Origin: Takakia lepidozioides
Lineage: Eukaryota > Streptophyta > Takakiopsida > Takakiales > Takakiaceae
Reading direction: 5' to 3'
Assembly: GCA_030704615.1 (NCBI GenBank)
Contig: CM060734.1
Span: 11,718,001-11,782,000, forward strand
DNA length: 64,000 nucleotides
Below the pieces are notes generated by a model, which did no database searches, had not been told where the DNA came from, and saw nothing but the letters and a program-made list of their open reading frames with translations. This document shows positions 55,363 to 64,000 of this stretch, in pieces; the stretch's first letter is position 1, and each line of letters opens with the position of its first letter. The translations under genes were made by a program, and so were the position numbers.

Positions 55363-56883
55363 ATGGTCACTACAGGAAATAAGCATATAGGATGCAAAAT
55401 TGTAAAATCGACCACAGTCTTCTGGTGCACCATCACAGCCCTCATGCTGTTGTCTTTCACTTCTGCCAGCCAGCTCCGCACCTCTGGTAAGCCTGTTTGT
55501 GGTGCACTTTTGTCTGTGCCTCTCTCTCGTCTCTCTGTCATTGGGCATCCCTCTCTGGAGAAGTGAAATCTGTTGCACGAAGGTCAGGCAACCAGTGATG
55601 GTGATCTCAAGCAAACGTACATAGACAGCACTTGAAATTCAGGAGATTCCATACGTGGTCCGCGTTGAGATTCTCGTAACATCTCTGTTTTAGGACTCCC
55701 GATGTACCTCATAACCTCCTTCAAATTATTCATATGCGCATTTTCCTTAGGGAATTGTTGGGGAACGGGAAACACTGCCCTAGAGCCCTTGGAGTGCATC
55801 CACGGCTACATGTGGATTGTTTGTTCCAGTATATGATTTGTGTTCGTACATTAGATGAATTATGCATCCTGTGGCAGCTCATGCATTCGATCCAGGCGCT
55901 GAGCATGTGAACGTCATTGAGCAATCTATGTCCCGATGTCTCTGTCTCTTTGCAGCAAGCCCAGTCGTACAGTGTTGGTTCATTTGGCTGCTTTTCTTCC
56001 ACATGTACTGTGCAGGTGGAGAGATTGTTCTCGGCACTCTCATCGACCCTGATGCTGCAGCAATCAAGGAAGTGCTACTGCCTACACTGCAGGCAGTTTT
56101 CTCCCCTGTAAAAACAAAGGTACTTAATAGTGTGCTTTATTCGCCATAGAGAGGATTCAAATCAGGTTCGCTAGATTTTACAGACGTTGGTCCATATCAA
56201 TCTGCCACTTCACTCTAAGACCGTTGATTTGGTTTGCAACTCCAACGCAATGATGAAAACGCTTTCCATTTCACCATCTGGGGGTCATGAAGGACATTAA
56301 ATTTGACGTCAAGAATTTATAGGAGTTGCTCGCGCCACTTCACAGCGGTTGTTTCGCTTCGTGTCAGTAACCGAGCCTAAATTCCCCGGCCCTACAGATC
56401 TTTTGTATGGTGATGTTTCTTGTTTTTTGGTCATCCTTAGTTTCAGAAATGGATCACCCGAACAAGGTTTACCTCGTTGCCTTCTCACATATACGCTTCC
56501 TGATTTGACCTTGGCAGATGCTTAGAGGAAAATTGGCACCATACAGTGCGACACAGCTGCGGCTTAGTATAGCATCGGAGGAGTCTACTCTAAAACCAGG
56601 CCACGTCAATAGAAAGCTTCTGCAAGGGCGTACTCGTATCCGCCGCAGTGTTCATCCATACTGGCGGAGAGTGGGTAGCAGATCCGCCAGTTCTTTGCAG
56701 TCTTTGGTCAGGGTCTTGAAGGGAATGATGGTGGGTAGTGGCAAGACCGAATGTTGCGGTAACAGACCAAGGGCCAGACGTAAACTGCCAGAGAAGAATG
56801 TTTCCGATACTCAGGCTCAGGATTTTGAAGACGACATGATTGACTACAGAGACCCGGAAACACACCCTCCAAGAGGTAATTAG
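55363..56883 (+). CDS. RGF: Probable RGF/GOLVEN/CLEL peptide hormone precursor, three exons
   Basis: Exons 55363-55486, 56016-56119 and 56518-56883; both introns are GT-AG and phases match (1, then 0), giving 197 aa. Residues 1-36 read as a signal peptide: basic n-region, hydrophobic STTVFWCTITALMLLSF, cleavage near TSA-SQ. The middle is variable, with basic clusters (RTRIRR, RARRK). The protein ends DDMIDYRDPETHPPRGN then stop. The last 13 residues fit mature RGF/GLV peptides: DY for tyrosine sulfation, PP at 9-10, final Asn; against Arabidopsis RGF1 as I recall it, 8 of 13 agree. The family signals through RGFR/RGI receptor kinases to maintain root meristems and direct gravitropism; that role is inferred. 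A CACTACAGGAAAT string starts 5 bp after the ATG, so exon 1 is the least certain part; exon 3 is the strongest. Confidence 0.65.
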
Positions 56884-57900
56884 AGTCCGGAAGCATCTGT
56901 TTGGTTCATGCCGGACCTGGTGTATTATCTCGCATGTGTCACACGGTGGTTGGATTGCGCACAAGATGGACTATTGGGACTGCAGCTACTTTGCTGGAAA
57001 ATGAATAGTGCTTATGCACAAAATCATGGGTGCCTATCGATCGGCCGAACCTTGATTGTCATGCCAAACATTTGAGGTAGTTTCCAGAGCCAAAGAAGAG
57101 CGAAGTGTACACATGCAGTAATAAGGGCTTTATCGGTATGAGCTTGGATTACTAACATATGTAGTTCTGGATACGGTAGTCTAAAAAGCAGGGGGCGAGT
57201 TGGGACAAATGCCTTGGGTAGGTACCTAATGATACAATGATACAACTAGTTTTAAAGTTACACACAATGTCGCATGTACGAACTTAGCTACTGTTACCGA
57301 TATCTCGATTATGTGGGGAAAGGACTTCGAATCACATTTCAGAAGAACATCATGATGGTCCTGTACAATATCAGCTTTATCTATAAAATGCAAGAAGGAA
57401 GGATCTTGAAACTCGTACAGTTGAGAGTTCTCGACAATGTTCATGCAAGTGCTCTCAAAAAAAAGTTTGCACTTGAAACTATGACTCGCCTGAGCTACAG
57501 TGAACCCTCTCTAAACCCTCTCTAAATGTTACCTCCATATATGTTATCTCCTTTATATATCCTCTGGGGGCGGTGGGACCCTTCTAAGAAGGGTGGGACA
57601 CATGTCAGATCCTAATCAGGCCTACTCCCACTATTTGACACCTATACCTTGACTACCCAAATTGGCGTGAACCACCCTCGATTTAATAGGCATCACCTTC
57701 CTGCCGACTTTTTTTGACCTAACATTTCATTCCTTAATCCACTTGGCCTTATTAGATTAGCCCCCGTTATTAATTCCTGGACCACTCTAGAATCAACCGG
57801 GCCCACCCAAACTTGGGGGGCTTATTTCCTACTAGTTGTTATATTAATTAATATTAATGGCTTGGTCCCTTCGTTTCTCTTTGGGGTGCTCCTGGCGCCT
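56884..57900. other. Intergenic, no gene recognised
   Basis: Likely the 3' region of the RGF-like gene followed by neutral sequence. A short direct duplication (CCCTCTCTAAA twice) is at about 57507-57526. A G+C-poor stretch with ATTAATTAATATTAAT lies at 57843-57858, just before the next LINE. Confidence 0.4.
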
Positions 57901-59640
57901 TTCCATCCGCAGCTCACTCCGGAGGTCCGTGACTCTCTGTGGTCCGTTTGCTTCGTTCATTCCCATTCTTTCGTTCTCTCCCCGGCTCTTTAGCTCCTAG
58001 ACAGATTCTCTTTGCTCCAATCCTGCTTTTATCCTCTCGATCCTGTCCTCTCGGCAATTTGCCAGACTCTCTCCCTCTATTTCCTCTCAGATGGGTCCCT
58101 ACCCGAACAAAGGCCTCAAGGGCACCACTCAAGGGCGCAGACAACATATATATTCGCCTCCCTGTTTCACGCAAAGCGCAGCCCTCCTCTGGCACAGAGG
58201 CTTCTTCATGACGCATCAAGCGCAGACCAGAATTCCTGACCAGGTGGATCTCGCGCATCTCCGCCCTGGTCCCTCCTCCAGAGTCCAAACCAACCCCGGC
58301 TAATTTTGCAGCCTCTCAACGAGCCTGCTTTCAGTTCACATGGAAGCCCCCAAGGTGACCCCGAGCTGCAGGCAGAACGTACTGAGGATCCCTCAGATCT
58401 TCAACTTGCCATGAGCAAATCTGACCCGCTCATTAATGTCGACTTTGACTTCATCGACAACAATGTCACAGATTTTCAAGGGAGAGGGGTCCTCCTTCAC
58501 TTCCCGGGGAAAAAAGTTGACAGAGTTTTTGTTAGAGATTGGGCCATTCGGCATCTGGGGTGGTTTGGGGGATCTCGACCAGCAATTTTGCCATTCCAGG
58601 GGTACAGGATTCTATTCCATTCTTCTGGACACAAAGGAGGCGGCGGACAAAGCACTATCTTTTAACCCACACCTTCAGGGATTCAATATCAATATTTTTC
58701 CATGGTCGGCGGCGATGGGAAATCGTAATGGCAAGGTATGGGCCCCTCGGATAATTGCCCTTCCATAAATCCTTGATCAATACCTTTTTAGCCTCCCGGA
58801 TATAGGCAACCACTTTGGGGTTTTCCTGGGGTGCCTCTCTGTTTTTTTACCCAGAAATGTGCACAAGGGCACTCAAACAGGAACCAACTTGGAGGGGGGC
58901 CACCATTGCATCAAGGGTCAATGACACAGGTTTTGCAAAAATTGTGGTTAATATGCCGGCAGAAGCAATTCTGCCAGGGTTCATCCGTTTGCCCATTGAC
59001 AGGGAGGGCAACTATTTCTCAGTCAAAATCACGGAAGATACTTCCTCCACAACATGCTACACCTGTGCGCAAACTTGGCACCTGAGGGTGAACTGCCCAA
59101 AAGCGAAGCGGAAGAGGCCCTCTACGAATGGTTCCTACAGTTCTCAGATAGATGCCCCCCTTCACAACAACAGCATTGGGCAGGGCCAAATTGATCCTAA
59201 TCCTAACCAGAAAATCCCCGATGCTACAATCAACTCCCAGAATCATGGTCAAGGGAAATGGGACTGCCTCCTGCAACAATCATCTTCCTCCCCAGCAGTG
59301 AAGAAACGCAAGGAACACATGGACCCGATGATGGTAGAGGCTGCTCCAACGACATCACTGCCAGGCCCCCCTACGGCTGGCCCAGCCAATCGTATGCTGA
59401 TCAGATACCCATTGGTGCACTCCTCCAGGCCACCGGCTCATCATCAAACAACAGACCTCAATCCAAGGAAAGGTGGATCAAACATTGCCATTAACCCAGT
59501 TATAGCAAGGAACTGCGCAAGGAACTGCGCAAGGCTCCGATCCTTCCCAAGCTTGGTGTTAAGGGGATGCTCACAGCTGCAAACTGTGGCAGATCCCAAA
59601 GCCACTTGTATCACTGGGTGAAAGCATGGTAGGGTCGGCC
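57900..59640 (+). mobile_element. L1-type LINE: 5' region and ORF1 with CCHC zinc knuckle
   Basis: Plus strand. An N-terminal frame near 58410-58500 (MSKSDPLINVDFDFIDNNV) leads into an RNA-binding-like region spread over two frames (FYSILLDTKEAADKALSFNP, then FNINIFPWS). From 58815 the frame is clean: KIVVNMPAEAILPGFIRLPI, then the knuckle CYTCAQTWHLRVNC (CX2CX4HX4C) and a basic KAKRKRP. This is the standard ORF1 order of plant L1 elements (DUF4283-like domain, then zinc knuckle). Frameshifts near 58590 and 58770 show a dead copy. Confidence 0.8.
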
Positions 59641-60420
59641 CAAAATGGAAGTCCCAGACAGTTTATTTTTGCATTTTGTATATATAGGACTCAATGAAGA
59701 TGTTAAGTTGGAATTTTTTATGGGTTATGAAGCAAAATCTAGACCATTGTTGACGTTTCGAACATAATGAAATTTGAATCAGACAAATCTGACAAGATTT
59801 GAAAATCCATATAAGTCCATGAGTGCATGAAGCTTGTGCGGTCTCAACGGGTGATATGCCCTTCATGGACTCACTGGGAAATGAATCCAACATCCATTGT
59901 AGATGGAAAATTTAACCACCTTCATTGATCTCCCTTGTTATATGAAAATCTGGTTCAAAGGTCAAAATTTCCTCCCCTACAAGTTTTAGACGTAATTAAA
60001 TATTTATAAATTTCGTGAATTAGCACATCGATTTTGGACATGCAATCTTCATTATTTTTTATATCTCCTTTCACAATAAGATGGATTGAAAGCTTATGGA
60101 GAGAAATATGCCTACAAAATTTAGAATCGAACCCACCTATGAAGACTTGCAAATTTTCAATCTATGAATTGATGTCAATAAAGGGTGAGATTGATAAATA
60201 AACCTAGGGAGGTAGCATGATATCATATGTATGTAGTCTTCAAGGTTTCACAAATAGGTTTGTCTAAACATACATTGTCCATGAAAGTGGAGTCGAGGAC
60301 TCCCAGATTCTGCTAGTTTTGGGTGGACCCTATCCTGCATTGACCCCACTCCACTCATCTTCCGAAAATCAGCATCGGGGCCACTGCTCCAAAGGGGATT
60401 AGCCTGGAGTCCCATTGGAT
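59640..60420. other. AT-rich segment between LINE ORF1 and ORF2
   Basis: Composition differs from the C-rich LINE on both sides. No frame, terminal repeat or target duplication was recognised. It may be an inserted element or an unrelated join. Confidence 0.4.
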
Positions 60421-60429
60421 TACTTCAGA

Positions 60430-61110
60430 TGACGTGCAATACTACATGGCCACCTGCCCTATTGACAGCGATCCAATTCCTACTCTAAAAGAAAAAATCC
60501 AAACGATTCTTCACAAATACTCAACTAATTACTTGTTGCAGGCCCACACCATCATCACTTGGGGGGCTTACGTCGAGCAATATCCCTGGCTAATCTCCTC
60601 TCTCACCCCCTCCACTCAGATATTGGCACTTATCAAAGAAAAAGACCTGCTTGGCAACTTCCCTGAAGGCAAAGGTCTCTGGATTCATCTGATCAACCCC
60701 TACAGTCAAGTTGGCGACTATCCGGGCAAGAGACACTATCCACTCTGCCTTCACTCTTCTTCACGCAGTTTTGGAGGCAGAGGTGCACGAACAGAATGAA
60801 GAGATTGAACTCCAAAGGCTCAGGGAGGTTCATCAGCCCTCATACAACCCAATTGGCCCCGACCCATCTCCCTCCTCATCAGATCAGCAGGAGCATCACC
60901 CTCAAGCTTTCCAGCGCCAGTCACAGTCGCAATCGCCCCCCCCCCCCCCCCCCCCGCTCACAATGCTTGCCGCCTGAGGAGCTTTCTCACTCAGCGGGCT
61001 CCAACGCTGCCCTCGCCTACCCCTATCCCTGTCCAGGTCATCCCCAATCAAGTAAGCCTCAACCACCTCCCTGTCCCCTTCTTGATTTTCTCACCTTCCT
61101 CTAGATGCCA
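60430..61110 (+). other. LINE inter-ORF or ORF1-tail sequence
   Basis: A plus-strand frame at 60434-60799 (ATCPIDSDPIPTLKEKIQTI, then WGAYVEQYPWLISSLTPS) is protein-like but not assigned. A Pro/Ser/Gln-rich, C-rich frame with a 17-base C run near 60937 follows. Confidence 0.35.
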
Positions 61111-61329
61111 AAATGTTTGCAGAAACCTGTGCCTCAAATCAGCTGTTAAATCTAAAAGTAAGGTCCTGCCTTCTATTGCTTTCCCTGCCAACCTCCAAAC
61201 GTTCTCTTTGACTGTGGATTCCGGGCCCCTCCCTCCTATCACCCTCGCTCCGACCTTTTCACCAATCTCTTGGGATCCATCACTAAGATACACTTGGACC
61301 TTCTCTCCTCGGCCCGTTTCCACCCCATC

Positions 61330-62560
61330 CCCCTAGTCCCTTCGGCCCCTACGACCCCCTTAACCCAGGTGTTATTCATCGAAATTAGGGGCCCAGTCCC
61401 CAAGGCCCCTCTTGACCACTACTGGATCTCCTCCCCTATCCCTTATGGCAAGCGCACAAAATTCCTTTTCTGTTCCAACAGGCCATCATTTGAGAAATCC
61501 CCTCTCAGCCTGTCCCTCCCCGAAATTGAGGTTAGCATCCACTCGTGGAACATGAGAGGGATTGGCTCTGACCAGGCATGCCTTAAAAAAATTAAACTTC
61601 GCACCTGGTTGGCACCACTCCAACAATCAAAGACCATTGTGTTCCTTCAAGAACATAAACTCTGCCAAAATAAAATTGATAACCTTTCTGACCAGCTGTG
61701 GCCCCTCGTCAACGGTTCTCTGGAAACCTTCCCACCTTGGCTCTAGAGGTGGCACTGCCATCCTGCTGGCGCCTTCCCCGGTCCAATTCATCCTCAAAGA
61801 GGAGGTCTAGGAACCAGGAAGGGTCCAGTTTTGCTCTGTAAAGCTTCCGGGGCAGGCAAACCCTACAGGTTTTGTTAACATTTACGCACCCAACACCTAT
61901 GTGGACAGGGCTGACCTTTGGACTCTCATCTGCAATAAAATGACCTCTCAATAGCTCCCTCATTCCTGGGTGTTAGCCGGTGACTTTAACATGGTTGACA
62001 ATGAACAAGATAGATGGGGCTCTACCTCTCCCCATCTCAACCCTGACGAAGAGGTTCCCTGACAGACTCTTCTCCACACTCATAGCCTCGCCGAGATTGA
62101 TTCACCCCCCCCCCCCCCCCCCCAACCCTACTGGGGTTAACCCATTCTTCACATCATGGTCAAACAACCGCTCTCTACTTGATCTCTGCATGGCCCGTTT
62201 AGACAGAATCTACATCTCCCTATCTATTTCTAATGGGGCAAATCTTCACCCTCAGGAACCTATAGCCAATGGTTTTGATCACCCTTGGTCTCCGCCACCC
62301 TCTCCATGCCTGGTGCAAGGAAAAAGAGCAGAGGTATCTATAGGCTCAATTCTTCGCACCTCGGAATCCCTTCCTTCAAGCTGGGTCTGGAGCAGGCCTG
62401 GAAACAAACAGGTAACAACCTCTCTTGCCCTATTCAGAGATTCTCTCTCAAACTCCAGGCAGCCAGTAAAGCCAGCCAAGACATGAATAGAGAGATTGTT
62501 GCTTACCAGAAGAGACGTTTCCTCGCCCTCAAAAAATGCTTAGCTGTTTGCTAGAAGAAG
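61330..62560 (+). mobile_element. LINE ORF2: endonuclease domain, then truncation
   Basis: Plus strand. SIHSWNMRGIGSDQACLKKI starts the EEP endonuclease; IVFLQEHKL carries the catalytic Glu motif (LQEHK); VNIYAPNTYVDRADLW and, after a stop, WVLAGDFNMVDNEQDRWG carry the GDFN motif; the final SDH region is only vaguely seen near 62280. Frames shift near 61740, 61945 and around a 16-C run at 62106. No RT follows: homology fades by about 62560, so the element is 3'-truncated or its 3' part was replaced. Confidence 0.75.
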
Positions 62561-62689
62561 ATTGAAACCAGATCATGCGACGAACATACCTTTCATACTT
62601 ACCTGGAAGCCCGTCAAAACCTGGACTCCTTCCAGCTGTTGCAGGAAGAAAAAATGAGAATGCAAGCTGGGGTTAACTGGTCGTCCAAC

Positions 62690-62830
62690 GACGCTACCGC
62701 GTGAGCCTGGCGCGTGAGCGTGTAAGCGTACGCTCACACAACGATGACGTGGCATGAGCCTACACTCACGTAGCTGACGTGGCGCTGATGCTGACATGGC
62801 ATGAGCCTGGTCCAGGTCATGCCACATCAC
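62690..62830. repeat. TGACGTGGCATGAGCCT repeats
   Basis: GACGTGGCATGAGCCTA near 62744, GACGTGGCGCTGA near 62773 and GACATGGCATGAGCCTGG near 62792, with CGTGAGCC/CGTGAGCG variants at 62699-62722. Short interspersed copies lie within 140 bp. Confidence 0.55.
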
Positions 62831-62935
62831 CACAAAGAAGGTGGGCCTATAACCGTGGAGCCTACAACTGTTGATTTCACCACATGAAGGTGAAACAGAT
62901 TAAGGGTTTCGGGCTTTCCTGGAGTTCAACCTTTT

Positions 62936-63170
62936 GTTAACAGGAGCTTCATTTCCTAGAACTGAAATGAACGTTGTGTTAACACGAGGTTGTTTTTCTG
63001 GAACAGAAATCAACTTTGTGTCAACATAAGGTTGATTTGGAGATGTTCAAATCAACCTTATGTTAACACGATGTTGTTTTCTTAGAACTAAAATCAACCT
63101 TGTGTCGACACGAGGTGGATTTGGAGAACTTCAAGTCAACCTCGTGTTAACACAAGGTTGATTTCCGAGA
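62936..63170. repeat. Alternating direct and inverted repeats of CAACCTTGTGTTAACACAAGGTTG type
   Basis: Seven or so copies of a palindromic core (GTGTTAACAC or GTGTCAACAT/GTGTCGACAC) flanked by AACCTTR/YAAGGTTG arms. AAGGTTGATTT and its exact complement AAATCAACCTT face each other across GGAGATGTTC near 63035-63060. A GGAGA(T/A)(G/C)TTC-type spacer repeats at 63045 and 63122, giving a period close to 80 bp. Confidence 0.65.
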
Positions 63171-63363
63171 CTGTCTATCTGAAGGAAGCTTGTTGTGTTT
63201 GCAAATGAAAAGAGGAGGACGAACCAATGCGACAAATGCGTTGACCCACACATTGCGAAGATGTTAGAGGACATACACTGAGAGACACTAGACTTGAACA
63301 CTCATTCCATTACAAGTTGTAGTCAAGGAAAACACAGATTTCTTCATGTCAAGTGCATGCTGT

Positions 63364-64000
63364 CTATGGGCTTGTATCCCGCTGTAGAAGTGTGTTGACT
63401 TCGTTGAAACTCATAGTGGCTTGGTGAATGAAGAAGTCGCGCTTCGGATCACAAACCATCCTTCTCAAGAAGATGAAATAAAGATGTTTGCACGGTATGA
63501 ACTTCCCTCTCTTTCCCAAACTACTAAAATCAGGACAGGTGCAATTGGGAAAATTGAAAACAGTGATGTCGTACGTCCTGTCCTGCAGGGCAGATGCGGA
63601 TGAGATCATGGTGAAGACCCGACCGTACCCTGGATCAGGCACTTCCATTGTTCCCGCAACACGAGCGTGAAGCATTCTCGCGGACTCGATTTTACCGTAG
63701 TGTTCTGCGGTTGGAGGGAATCGTCGAACTAGCTTCCCATTCCGTCTGGTTGGCCACAAGTGAGCGTCACGTGGAGGTACCCGCGAACCGCTTGAACTTG
63801 AAGCACCTCTATGTGCAATGGAATGTCTGGCTAGGGAGAAACCCGCCTCTTCCAACATTGCGATCTCTTGGTGAGTGAGACCTGTACCCATCTTCACAGG
63901 CCACACGGTTGGTGGAGTAGGCTTCCTCACCACGGAGGGCCTCACTGTCCCACGCATACATCTCCCGCAATCGTCAGCACAGAACCAGATTTTGTGGTTC
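63364..64000 (-). mobile_element. Second Mutator-like element, C-terminal part, runs off the window
   Basis: The minus-strand frame (63957-63364, open towards the window edge) has TVWPVKMGTGLTHQEIAML, then MLHARVAGTMEVPDPGYG, and the SWIM motif CTCPDFSSLG...FIPCKHLYFIFLRR, ending TLLQRDTSP. It is homologous over this whole part to the element at 41368-42211 (GVWPVAPG..., NCTDFS..., YPCKHLYYIYL, LHKLLSRD) but clearly diverged. Upstream sequence (KIWFCADDCGRCM near 63990) continues the match. Here the frame is unbroken, so this copy may be less decayed. Confidence 0.75.

Overview
This is a TE-dominated stretch of a land-plant nuclear genome. Evidence for a plant: a nine-exon TVP38/TMEM64 gene with GT-AG introns, plant-type F-box/LRR sequence, PLS-type PPR fragments, Ty1/copia and Ty3/gypsy polyproteins, CACTA and Mutator-like transposons, and a probable RGF/GLV (CLEL) peptide precursor, a family known from vascular plants. 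The decayed, nested repeats and many PPR fragments suggest a large fern- or lycophyte-like genome; that placement is inference.

Host genes: an F-box/LRR gene on the minus strand (5404-6915), broken by frameshifts, lies head-to-head with an intact-looking TVP38/TMEM64-family membrane protein gene (exons between 7721 and 13322, plus strand). The first intron of the TVP38 gene contains a dead LINE reverse-transcriptase fragment. A second plausible host gene at 55363-56883 has three phase-compatible exons, a signal peptide and a C-terminal DYRDPETHPPRGN that matches RGF/GOLVEN peptides. These are the only two host genes I consider potentially functional.

Mobile DNA: a truncated copia element with its 3' LTR (2938-4497); LINE 3' remnants and a tRNA-like SINE head (16827-18050); a CACTA element with one visible end and PPR fragments (from 18078); a C-rich LINE in two pieces in permuted order (RNase H piece 22190-23725, ORF1/EN piece 24940-29300); a Ty3/gypsy element on the minus strand (30227-40396) split by a complete 3992-bp CACTA element (34407-38398, TSD gca); a Mutator-like element on the minus strand (about 41368-53220) split by a complete 7216-bp CACTA element (44924-52139, TSD ctg); an L1-type LINE (about 57900-62560); and the edge of a second Mutator-like element (63364 to the window end).

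Most unusual points: both complete CACTA elements carry host-gene pieces. One has three PPR fragments and an eight-copy 110-145 bp tandem array; the other has exon-intron pieces of the GPI-anchor enzyme GPI7/PIGG plus a PPR piece. All three CACTA elements share internal modules and CACGTG-rich subterminal regions. Several hairpin-forming or tandem repeats (803-1200, 24465-24738, 40735-41110, 62936-63170) are not explained by any gene.
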